From Cochliopodium minus (lineage: Eukaryota; Discosea; Himatismenida; Cochliopodiidae), in contig JAMYWO010000045.1 in assembly GCA_024220525.1 (NCBI GenBank), forward strand, positions 124,001 through 188,000: 64,000 nucleotides of DNA, in the 5' to 3' direction. The notes beneath the pieces are model-generated. The model worked only from the letters and a program-made list of their open reading frames with translations, searched no databases and was not told the DNA's origin. A program made the translations under genes and the position numbers. The stretch's first letter is position 1, and each line of letters opens with the position of its first letter. This document shows positions 1-11,500 of this stretch, in pieces.

Positions 1-151
1 TGGATTAAATAATGTGGTTAATTAAACATTGTACTGGTGACGATTTGTTTCAAAATCATTAAAATCTTCCATGGCGAACCAATCTTTAATTTCACTTCCT
101 CTAATTTGATTTTTCTCGAAATAAAAGAAATTTTATTAAAATATAAAAAAA

Positions 152-1669
152 ATGATTCCAACATTAAAATGTGTTGAATATATAAAGAAAAATGGATTGG
201 AATCATTGAAAGAAAAAGGAATTATAATAACCAAACATAAAAGATATTTAAATTTGATTCAACTTTCTTACTCAAAAATCCAATCAAATTTTGATGATCC
301 AATAGTGAATGAATGCAGAGGGATAATTTTGGATGAGAAAAATGGTATTTTGTGAAAAATTTTAAATTTTTGTTGATCATTTTTTGTTGCAGATTATAGA
401 GTTATATCCTACCCTTTGTAAATCTGATAAAATTAGAGTTTATAAATTAAATTCTTGTTTTAGTGATAAATTTTTTAATGCAGATGAAGAAAATGCAAGA
501 GAAGTGAAATGGGATGAAAATACAAAAGTATATAAAAAATATGATGGATCAATAGCTACATTATATTACTATGATGGGAATTGGCAAGTAGCAAGTTTTG
601 CAAGACCAGATGGATTATCTAAATTAAAAAAAGATTTGATTTTCGAAGACCTATTCTGGGAGATTTGGAAAAAAAAGGAATATAAAAAACCTTCTGACAC
701 TTCTTTTTGTTACATTTTTGAATTGTTGTCTCCTCGTCATGTTGTTGTCATTCCCCCCAAACAAGATTCTTTGGTCTTCATTGGTGCTCGAAATGTTTTT
801 ACTTTTCAGGAAGTTTTTCCTTCTCACTTTTCCAGTCACTTCTTTTTTTCATTTTTAAAAATTAAATATTATTTATTTTTATAAATTAATAAAATTATTT
901 ATTATTTACTTTAATATTTATTTTAAAATTAAATAATTTTAATAAAAAAAGAAATAGGATGGGAAATGGCGGAAGAAATAAAAGTGGAATCTTTTGAAGA
1001 AGTAAAAAAACTTGCAAACAAAGAAAATTTGGAAAACATAAACTCCTCTAACTCCAACTCTAACAGCAAAACAAAAATAGAAAAAGAAGGTTTTGTTGTT
1101 TGCGATTCCAATTTCAACAGGTTTTTATTTTTTTGTTAAAATTTTTTATTTTTTTATTAAAATTATTAAAGTTTAATTTAGTTTATTAAATTTTAATTTA
1201 TTTTATTAAATTTTTAATTTATTTATTTAATTATAAAAGAATAAAAGTGAAAAATGTGATATATGTAGCAATGTCGCATTTGAGAGAATTTGATCCAAAA
1301 AATAAAAATGAAAAACAAATGTTGCGAGTTATACAAAAATGTGAAACAAAAGAATTTCTAAGTTATTTTCCAGAATGGAAGGAATTATACGAAAAAGTCC
1401 ACCAAAGATTTGAAAAAATGAAAAACAGAATAGAAAGGGGTTATTTAAAAATGAAAAAGCTGAGTGAAGGAAAAGATGGACAAGTGGACAGAGACAAATT
1501 TGCTACCCTCGCTTCCAAAACTCCTTTTCGTGAACTTCTTTTCACTCTTCTTGATGAATCCCTTCTTCCCAACTCTCCCTCTCTTTCTTTTCTGCTTTCC
1601 TCTTACCTTTCCGATCTTGAGCTTGATTTTCTCAACAATTTAATGTCGACTATCGAAAAAATGAAATAA
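152..1669 (+). CDS. T4 RNA ligase 1-like (Rnl1-type) RNA ligase, four predicted exons
   Basis: Predicted ATP-dependent RNA ligase that would seal 3'-OH/5'-phosphate RNA ends through a lysyl-AMP intermediate. The nucleotidyltransferase motifs appear in order: an N-terminal ECRGIILDE segment, a DKFFN segment, motif I KYDGS with the nucleotidyl lysine, motif III/IIIa (FELLSP and LVFIGARN), motif IV EGFVV, and motif V IKVKNVIYV. A helical C-terminal extension follows, as in T4 Rnl1. Exons are about 152-346, about 400 to 800, about 955-1120 and 1240-1669. The last junction (AG/A between 1120 and 1240) is clear and joins SNFN to RIKVKN; the middle junctions are approximate. The start is the first ATG after an A-rich leader. 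No kinase or phosphatase domain is visible, unlike fungal or plant tRNA ligase. The KxDG motif I looks more phage/bacterial-like than the KxNG of Trl1. Family call is fairly sure; the biological substrate is unknown. Confidence 0.75.
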
Positions 1670-1864
1670 AATTTTTTTCAAATATCTTTCAACATCTTTA
1701 AAAGATGCAAGTCATCCTTAAAAATGGGATCAATACCTTTTTTATCACAATATTTATTTCAACATCTCAAAATCTAGAAAAATAAAATTAAAAAAAAAAG
1801 AGATATAAGAGTTTGAAAGATAGAAACAAAGAATCAGAAATTCAAATTTAAGAGATATTCTAAA

Positions 1865-3617
1865 ATGGATGAAAGAAGCACTGAAAAATTGGAAGAAGAG
1901 ATTCGTGCATTAAAACAACAATTAGATACAGCAGGAAAATTTGGAACACAATTATTGGAAGCTAATGTGGAAATGAAAGTAAAAGTTCAAACATTTGAAT
2001 ATGAATTGCAAGAAAAAAATCATCAAATTGCTGATCTCACCACCAAATTGGATGAATTGACACAAATTTGTCATCAAATCGAAAATGGGTAAAAAAAAAT
2101 ATAGAAATTATTTTGTTTGATTGAAAAATAATCCCTTTTTATCATTCATTATAAAATAAAAATTTGAAATTATTTTTTTCAAACAGAGGAAACAAAAATG
2201 AAGAATCACTAATGTTTCTGAATAAAATCAAAAAAACAGAAGAGGAAAATAAAGAATTGATCTCTAAAATAGATCTCCTCAAAAAATCACTGAATGAAGC
2301 AGAGATATCAAATCACAATCTATTAAATGAAGTGGAAGATAAAGACAAGATTATTAGTGAATTCAACAAATCAAACAAAGGAACTGAAACTGAAAAAGAG
2401 AGGAGAGATCTTTTTATCACCAATTTGGAGAATAAAATATCAGAATATGAGAAAGAAATTCAACAAATGAAAAATGAAAATAAACTCTTATTTTCTGAAA
2501 AAAATGAAAGTATCACCAAATCTCTCCTCCTTCAATCAAAAATGGAATCAATGGAAGAAGAAAGGGAGAGTCTCCTTCAAAAAAAAGAGAAATTAAGCGA
2601 AGAATTAGAAAAAATGAAAAACTTGATTGAAAACACCAACTCCTTTTTTGATGAAGATATCAAAGTAGAATGGGGCACTGATAACAACAACAACAATAAC
2701 CATTCTTCTTCTTCTTCTTCAAATCCTCTTCAAATTTTCACAGATAAATTAATTCTTCAGCAACAACAACAACAAGAACAATTAAAACAACAACAAGAAC
2801 AATTGAAACAACAACCAAATTCAGAATTAAATTCAGAGAATTTGGATTCAGAAAATTCAGAGAATAATGAAGAAAATCAACATTTAAAATTGATTGAAAA
2901 CAAATTGGAAGAAAAACTAAAAGGAATGAAAGATGAACACGAAAAGATACACTCTCTCAAACTTTCCTACCTCAAAATGGAAAAAGAAAAAAACAACTTG
3001 GAACATCTCTTTTTGCAACTCGTAAACGAAAACAAAATGATTCAAAAAGAAATAGAAGAACAAAACTCTTTTCTTAACAATGCAAATAAAATCATAGAAA
3101 GTCTCAAAAAAGAACAACAAAATTCACTTGAAGACGATTCCCTTTCTCAAAACTCTTCTCAAAACAAAAGCACCAATCTTCTCGATGTTCTTTCAAAACA
3201 ATTTCAAGAACATTCTCAACTTCAACAAAAAGAAGGTTCTTCTCCTCCCCCTTCTTCCAATTCTGACTATGATTTCTTCACCATGATCTGTTCTGCTGTT
3301 AAAATTGACTATAGTGTCATGTATCCTTCCAGAAGTAAGCTTTTTTAATAATAATTTCATTTTCATTTCAATTTCTTTTAATATATAATTTTAAAAAAAA
3401 TAATAATTTAATATTTTATATTCAATTATTTTTTTTTGTAGCAAAGGAAATATTTTCGATCAAACCTAATCTTCTTTACAAGCAATTACAATCAGATAAA
3501 ATACCATTTCACAAGTGGTACGAGACTGTCAAAAGAATTTATGATGCAGCCAGTAACATTTCTCCAAAAAACGAAAAAGAAAAAAAAAAGCCTTCTTTTT
3601 GGGATTTGTGGAAATGA
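1865..3617 (+). CDS. Coiled-coil protein with CC1-box-like N-terminus, three exons
   Basis: Long coiled-coil protein of roughly 480 residues. Exon 1 (1865 to about 2089) encodes heptad-rich helix containing AGKFGTQLLEAN. This resembles the CC1-box (AAxxGxxLLxxN) with which BICD, BICDR, Spindly and HAP1/TRAK adaptors bind dynein light intermediate chain. Exon 2 (about 2187-3335) is coiled coil with an Asn/Ser stretch and a Gln-rich stretch near 2680-2810. Exon 3 (3442-3617) gives a short conserved-looking tail with an FHKWYETVKRIYD helix and ending in FWDLWK; it joins in frame across the intron at 3336-3441. A cargo-adaptor role is inference from one short motif plus coiled coil. It could instead be any golgin-like or structural coiled-coil protein. 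The gene is convergent with the RhoGEF gene 140 bp downstream. Confidence 0.7.
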
Positions 3618-3758
3618 TTTTGTTGGAATCTTTTAAATTATAAAAATATTAATTAAAATTTTCAATAAAGTTTTCCTTTTTTTTTTTAAATGAAGAAGGT
3701 TCAAATCATTCCCAGATTTCTATAAATTAAAAAAAATTTTAATAATTAATAATACAAT

Positions 3759-6700
3759 TTATTTCAAAAGAAGATTCCAATCTTCTTTTTCTTTTTCTGA
3801 CTCTGCAACCAAGTAAAATATTCTTATCTAAAAATAAATAAATGAAATTAAATTTATATTTAATAAATTAATTTAATACCTTTTTATCTTGATTGTGAGA
3901 AATGACAAATAATTGAGATTGATTGGCAAAAGATTTTATTTCAGATAAAATTTGATTTACATCTTTGCATTCTGAAGAATTAATTAAAGTGCAATCAGAA
4001 AGCTTTAAAACTTTGAGAGCACCAGAATTAGGGTTTTTATGGTAAGAGATATTTCCTCCTTCTAAGATCAACCATCGTTTTTTCCAACTAAAATGAATGA
4101 TTTATTGATTTAATTAAAACTAATAAAAAGCGTCTACCTTTTAATATTATCACCTCTTTTCGTTATCCAGCCTTTCAAGGAGTTTTGAAAAAATAGATAA
4201 CTAATTCTTTAAGAAATTTACCTTTTTTGGATTTAACTAGAGGAATATTATTTCTGTTAAGATCTTCGCTTGGTTTATTTGGTAAAAGTGGAGGAAACAA
4301 ACTATTATTTGGAGAACTTTTAATGAGTGTATTTTTGTTTGAATGGGAGATTGTGTCATTAAGAAATTGGGAAAAAACTTTTTTGACAGGAGGTTGGGAG
4401 ATGGATTGTTTGGGAAGGGGGTTGTTGTAATCATAAGAAATCATATCAGAGCTTTTTCTGGAAAGAATAAGAGTATTGTTCTTTAATATAAAGTTGTTGG
4501 TGGATTGATTTTGAGATTTTTCATCAAACAAAATATTATCAGAGCTCTTTCTTCTAACAATATTTTGTGGAACAGGATTTGATGTCCCATAATCAAAGGA
4601 AACCATATCAGAGCTTTTTCTGAGAAGAAGTGCCTCATTTTTTTTTGGAAGAGAGATTTTGGTGGGTTGATTATTAGGTGTATTGTAATCAAACAAATTA
4701 CTCTCGCTGTTCAGCAAAATATCTTTGGGATTGGGACTATGAGAACTTTCAGAGGAGTAAGAAATATTTGTTTGTAAAGAAGTATTAGAAGTACTTATTT
4801 CAGAAGTATTTGTCACCGAAATATTAGAAGTGCGTGTATTTTCAGAAGTATTGGGAAAATAGTTGATGGAAGTAAATTTTATATTAGAGTTGCTTGGTGA
4901 ATTATTTGTGTTATTGATTGTTTCAATGTTGCCAGAACTTGCAACAAGAAAAGATGAAGCTCTATTGTGAAGGAGGGAGATGTAGTAATTGATTTCATTT
5001 GCCCATATTTCTTTTTCTTTTTCACTTTTGAACAAAAAAATAACTTTTTGTAGTCCAGCAGTGAAAGAAAATGAAAGAAGAGGATTAAAAGAGCGGCGTT
5101 TACTGTTAAATAAAAATTCTTCCTTTTCCAAGTTTTCTTTTTGTAAGCTGTTTTTCTTTTCTTTTATATTTGTATTATTCGGGTTATTAAAGTTTGTATC
5201 TGTATTATCTCGGTTCGTATCATCAAAATTTAAATTGTTATCAGAAGTGTTAATGCTTATATTTACTGGGATGTTTGAATTTTTACTTACGTTACCATTG
5301 CTGTTAATATTATTTTTATTATATGTAGCAATGAAAGGAGTGGGCTGAAAAAGAGAAGAAATGGAAGAATAAATAGGAGATGAAGAGAAGGTGTTTGTTG
5401 AATTTGGAGATTTTGTAGGAGAAGAATAATTTATATCGGAAGAGGAGGAATTGTTAGAAGAAGACGTATTACTTTGGAGAATAGAAGGAGAAGAAGAAAA
5501 AGGATTTCTCTTTGAAGGAGAAGAAGTGGAATTAATGTCAGAAGTAAAAGGAGGAGGAGTAGGAAGCAAATCAATTTGGACAGTATCATAGTAAAGAAGA
5601 GATAGGATGTCAAAACGAAGGGTCTTTTCAGAGGAGGGAAGAGTTATGAGGATGCTATCGTTGAATAAAAAGATGTGTGTTTGAAGAATTTTATTTCCGA
5701 AAATAGTATCAACCATCCCTTCTCTCACAAATTTTCTATTGTGTTGAATCAAGTTGTAATTGTCCTGATTACACATGTTTTGAATATCATAAAGTCTTTG
5801 CCCACTTTCCGCTTCTCTTTTTGCAGTGTTAATTTTATCTGCAATTTCTGATACCAGTTTGACTGCTTCTAACACACTGTCATATTGTGAATGATAAGGA
5901 GGTGTATTCTTTTCCAATTCTCTGAGTAGCAAAACCTATTTGAGTTTAAAAATAAAGAGTTCAAAAATATTAGATATCAATTTAATCAAATTTGAATTTA
6001 AAATATTAAAAAATTTTAAAACAATATTGTTTTACATAACGAGGAACTCTTTGAACACAAGATATCAAGAGAGAAGGAAGTGTAGAAGTTTTCTTTTCAA
6101 CAGATTTTAACCATTGAGAAAACTTGGACAAATGTGTAAAAACTCTGGAGATGGTTTGAAGAGAAGTATTGAAATTATTGATGTAAGGAATGTACATTCT
6201 TAAAAAAGGAAATTTTTTGGAAATGAGAGAAGCCATGTTGATAGAAGAACCTTTCTCATTCCATTCATTTTCCAATTCTTTTAAAAATAGATTATGGAAA
6301 CTGTATATTGCTTCCACATTTCCAAAAATGGATTGTACTTCTGTCACATTCAATATGGGTGCCCCTGAAGTTCCTGTTTTTAAAGGTGTAACAAAATTAT
6401 CGATCAAAATTTTCAATCCTTGAACATAGGATGTTTCTGTTGATATTATTTCTCTTAAAAATTAATATTAATCAAAAAAAATTGAAAATAATTTTACTTT
6501 AAAATGTTTTTTCTTTGCTTTATTCTTTTAAAATCTTTATCATCTTTGGATAGTACATCCATTTCCTTGTCAATGTTCTTCAATCTCTTTTTCATCAATT
6601 TAATCTTTAATTTTCTTTGAATGAAAGAGATATATTTCAAATCCTGGCTATAATCAATCTCTTTATAATTTATTGTTGGTTTTTCAATTTTAGATTCCTC

Positions 6701-7331
6701 TTCCTTTAATTTTCTTTCTCTTATCCATTTTCTTCTTCTTATTGTTTTCTTTTTATCTTTAAATTTTGTATATTCTATTGAATTGAAGTCTCTTGCATAT
6801 ACCTTTTTTTATTTATAATTAAAAATTGAAAATTTAATTTCGGATTTGATTTTTTACCCATCCTTCTTCATCAGTTGTCTCATCAATCAAAATTTTCCAG
6901 TCACTGATCCAGATATATTCATTAGGCAATTTAATTTCTTCAAATGAACTCTTTTCTCCATTTTTATTTGAAAAAGACATTTCATTATACCGAAAGTAAT
7001 CACCAAATATACCTTCTTTCAATTGATATTCCCAAATAAAATCTCTTTCATTCAAAATATTGCTCTTGAAAGAATTTTAGCTAAAATATATTGAATTTAA
7101 AAAATTTTAAATTACACCCAATTTATTGAATAATTGGACAATTTTATCTCTCGAATCTGTATTTTCAACATTTTTATGAATGAAATCTATGAATTCATCA
7201 GATTTTTCAACTTTAATTTTTATCAAATCTTCAAATGTATGTAATCCAACCTTGATCAATGCTTTATCCAATTTAATTTTGATAACAAAATCCCAAAACA
7301 TTTTAAAAGTTTTATTTTGATCATTTTTCAT
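3759..7331 (-). CDS. DysF-DH-PH-PH Rho guanine nucleotide exchange factor
   Basis: Predicted RhoGEF of about 1,050 residues. From the ATG at 7331 the exons encode a helical, possibly SAM-like N-terminus (to about 7108). A dysferlin-type domain follows (about 7056-6490) with the hallmark SDWKI, DEEGWVYARDF and IRRRKWIR segments. A DH domain (about 6450-5650) starts with EIISTETSYVQGL and includes the CVQRVPRYVLLL helix. A first PH domain is split by an Asn/Ser-rich insert of roughly 170 residues, with its last strand and helix at KVIFLFKSEKEKEIWANEI. A Ser/Asn-rich linker carries three repeats of the RKSSDM/N type. A complete second PH domain runs over three exons from GWITKRGDN through SWKKRWLILEGG to EDWNLLLK and the stop at 3759. 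DH domains load Rho-family GTPases with GTP, and DysF domains occur in dysferlin, peroxins and TECPR1. Rac at 18998-19659 is the kind of substrate expected. Domain calls are strong; partner and location are not known. Confidence 0.85.
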
Positions 7332-7451
7332 TTTTTTTTTTATTATGTTTGTAATTTTTATTTATTTATTAAATAAAAATAAATGATAAAAAATAAATTA
7401 TTATTGAATCAAATGAAAGCAAGGAAGAGAGTAATCATTAAATAAGAAATT

Positions 7452-8486
7452 TTATTTATCTTTGGTGAGATAAAAATCATTGTAAAAGAGATTGATTTTA
7501 GGAATGGAAAGTTGCTTGTCACCATAATTATCAACCAACTCAAAAGTATAAACCTGGTAAAAAGGAAGGGAAGGAGGGAAAAAGTAAGAAAGAGAAATCT
7601 CATCTTCAGAAGAAGAAAGCTTGGGGATGATAAACTTTTGAATAGAATTCATCTTTGTACAAACTCCCTTTTCATTAAGAAGAGAACCCAAAACATGCAA
7701 AAGACGAACACTACTCTTAGGATCAATACAACGTAAAAGAATAGTGAAACCAGAAACATTTTGGCGTTTATCAACAGTAATGTCAAAAAATTTTTTGTTG
7801 TTGTTTCTTTGTATTACGGAGAGAGGCTTTACATAAACTCTTTGTCCCACTTTTTGTGTGTTTGTTTTTTCACTTTTGAGGCTTGTTTCGTTGATCACCT
7901 CGTTCTCTCCGAGAGGAGTGCTAGCGGTGATACCCATGAATTGGATTCTGCCCAAATGAAAGAATCTTTCCACTTCTTTCTCGTTTTGAAATTTCATTTT
8001 AATTTCTATTATTTTCCCCATCATTGCTTCTTTTAATGTATGTTGCATCACTGAATATGGTTTTATTATACATTCTCTCTTACTATCACTCTTCTTTTCA
8101 TTCTTTTCATTCTTTATATTATTCTCTACATGATTCTCTATATGATTCTCTACATGATTCTCTACATTATTATTCTCACTTATCTTATTATTGTTATTCT
8201 TTTCATTATAAACAACTTTTACATTTTCTTTAATTTCATTATTATTATCTTTTTCATTCTCAATGTTTTCATTATTATTATCTTTTTCATTCTCAATATT
8301 TTCTTTAATATCAATATCTTCTTCATTATTATCAACATCTTTTCGATTAAGAGAAGATAAAAAGTGGTTGTCGGTGTCAGAGTCATTAGGAGTGGTACCA
8401 TAATTGTCATATTTAAGAATATCTTCAAAAGAAGAATGAGAAAGAGGAGTATTAATGTTAATGTTATTATTATTATTACTATTACG

Positions 8487-8536
<50 letters not shown>

Positions 8537-11500
8537 TACGATTATTATTATTATTATTATTATTATTGTCATTATGATTAGAATGTAATAAAATTCTTTT
8601 ATTTTCTATTTTTCTTTCTTTTATAGCTTTTGTCTCTTCTTTTTCTACTTCTTTCTCAATATCTTCCTTATCAGTGTCTTCTTTATTGGTAAGATGATCA
8701 CTGAGATGAAAAGGGTTAGTGGTGATAATAGAAGAATCAACAGAATCTTTATAAGAATCTTTATAATAATCCATATTGTTTTTCTCACCTATCACTACTT
8801 CATTTTTATGAGAGATATCATAAAACAAAATTTCTTCTTTTTTATTGTTATCATTATCATTATTATTATTATTATCATTATCATCATTATTATTATCATT
8901 ACTATTATTGTTATTATTATTAAAATTATTACTATTGTCATTACTATTATTCTTTTCATTAGTTTCGTTCACCTCACCCTTGTTGTTCTTGTTGCTATTA
9001 TTACGATTGTTATTAAAAAGAGGAGATTGAGATTTAGAGGAAGAAGAGAGTTTGGAATGAGTAAGAGGAAGAAAAAGATGAGAAAAAGAATTAGATAGAT
9101 AATTTTCATAATTAGAATTACTACTTTTATCACTATTACTATTAATATTGTTACTATTATTATTATTACTATTAATATTATTATTATTATCACTCTTGCT
9201 ATTATTACTATTATTACTATTATTACTATTGCTATTATTACTATTGCTAATCTTTGAAGGAGAAGGGGATGTAGAAGAGGAGAAAAGAACATCATTGGGA
9301 GAGGGACGCCATGTTTGCGAGGATTCTTCCAAAAAAGGAGGGAAACTTCCTGCATTGAATATAAAATAAGGAATATCTTCTTCTGTGTATCCTGTTTTTA
9401 TAATAAAAAAAGATTAAAAAAAAAAAAAACAAAAAAATAAATGAGATAAGGAAACCTAGTGCGTCGACGTACAAGAGAAACTTGGTAATAAAAGAAGAAT
9501 GAGGGAGAACTAAAAGGAGAGAAAGAGAAGGAGATGTAGAAGAAGAAGAAGAAGAAGAAGAAGGAAAGGAAGGAGAAAACCAATAAAGGGAGGGAGGAGA
9601 CAAAAAGTTATGATCCAAAATGATTTGAATGGGAGGAGAAGAGGTATGAGTGGGAAGATATTGGTAGATAGAGGAAGGAGGGAACAAGACGAGGGGTACT
9701 TCTTTCATTCTGTGGGAAAAAGAAGAAAAGTGAAAAAGAGAGTTTAGGTACTTGAGAGAGGAGAAGAAGTAAGGGTAGATCTTTTTGTGTGAAATCTCTT
9801 GTTTTTGTTGTTGAAGTAGATGTTGTATCGTTTTTATAATCTTTTGTTGTTGTCCTATTTCATTGTAGCAGTTTTTGCACACCACTCTTGCTTTCTCTTC
9901 ACAATATTCTGTTACCACCTTTTTTAAACAAATCAGAATGAATTTAATAAAAAGAAAAAGAAAAACTAATAAATAAAAAATAACACATATCTAATAAAAT
10001 TATATTAAAATATTATAAGAAAATTTTCAAAATTGTTCGAAACAAAAATATGAAATAAATTAAAAAAGAAAGATCAAATAAATTAAATATAAAAAAAAAG
10101 TGTTTTACAATGTTGGTGGGAGAAATGCACTTGGAACAAAAAGACATGCAACAATAATTACACTGGGAATGAGAAGAGAAAAAACCAGAGTTAGCATTAC
10201 AAGAAGAACAAGCCTTGGAAGATTGGGTATTGGAAGAAAGAATCAAACTTAAAGTGCTTTCCTCTCTTTTAAACATGAACCTGTTGGGGTCATACTCACT
10301 AGCTTTTTTGTCCAGTTTTTGAAAGAGGTTGTCTCTTTGATAATCTTTTATTCCCAGTTTCAATCTTAGTTCCTCTAACTTTAAAAGTTCTGTAAACTTT
10401 TCTTTCCTGCAGTTCAAAATGGCATTGGAGTATATTGCATTTACATCTTTGTTTTCATTCTTAACATTATTATTATTATTTTTGTTATTATTTATTTCTT
10501 GTGAAATAGGATCTTTATTTTCTTTTTCATTAATATTATTATTACTATTATTTTCATTATTATTATTATTATTATTGTTATTATTATTATTGTTATTATT
10601 ATTGTTATTATTATTATTGTTATTATTGTTATTAAGATTTAAATTGTTATTACTATTATTTACATTAGAGTTTATGTCAGTTTTAGAATCATTGAAAGAA
10701 AGAGGTTTTTCAAAAGAAGAAGGGATTGAAGAAGAAGAGAGAGGCTTTTCAATAGAACCCATGGAACCCATAGGAGACATAGAAGACATGGAAGACATGG
10801 AAGACATAGGGGAAAAAGAAGAATGAGAGGAATAGACGAGGTGAATGACTTTTTGGAAAGAATCTCTCAAAAAAGAAGAGGAGGAAGCCAAGTTGGACTG
10901 AAACAAGGTGGGTGTTTCGTACGGTGTCACTTTTGCTTTCACTTCGTTGTTCTCATTCATGTTCCCACTTTCATTGCGTGCCACCTTTGGAGAAACATTT
11001 GAAAGAAAATCTGATTGAAATATTTGGCGTGGATCTGGTGAAAATCCAAACACTTGTATTCCCCCTAGAGAAATCAATTATAAGAAAATATTGAAAATAA
11101 ATATGTTTAAAAAAATAAATATGTAAAAAAATAAATATGTTTAAAAAAATGAATGTGTAAAAAAAAATAAAAAATTATACCGAAATGGATTGACTTGGCG
11201 TTGGGAAAAGGATGGAAAGAAATTTTCAAAATATTTCCATAAGAGGAATAAGAGGTGTGGGAAGGTTTGTGAGGAGAAAAGGTGTTGTGGTATGGATGCC
11301 ATAAGTTGTGAGGAATGGTGAAATAGTAACGAGATCTCTTCACTAAAGGTATTGGTATACTTAAATTTTGATATATTATTTTCAATCTATCAATGTAACT
11401 CCCTTCATTCAATAAAATAGTTAGAAAATAAAAAATAAAATAAAAATAAATAATAATAAATAAATTTACCAATGAAAACATCAATACTTTCGATGTTGTG

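Noticed and set aside
18-206. Minus-strand frame at the left edge, including a run ending QYNV
   Set aside because: It overlaps the start of the RNA ligase, its upstream part is antisense to coding sequence, and no coherent exon chain was found.
4989-5348. Plus-strand 119-codon frame inside the RhoGEF gene
   Set aside because: Antisense of the PH insert region; the minus strand has the clear domain signal.
8219-9098. Long poly-Ile/poly-Leu open frames on both strands
   Set aside because: They are other frames of the ATT/AAT repeats that encode poly-Asn in the SAC9-like gene.
10419-10826. Plus-strand Leu-rich frame resembling a membrane protein
   Set aside because: Antisense of an Asn-rich exon of the SAC9-like gene.
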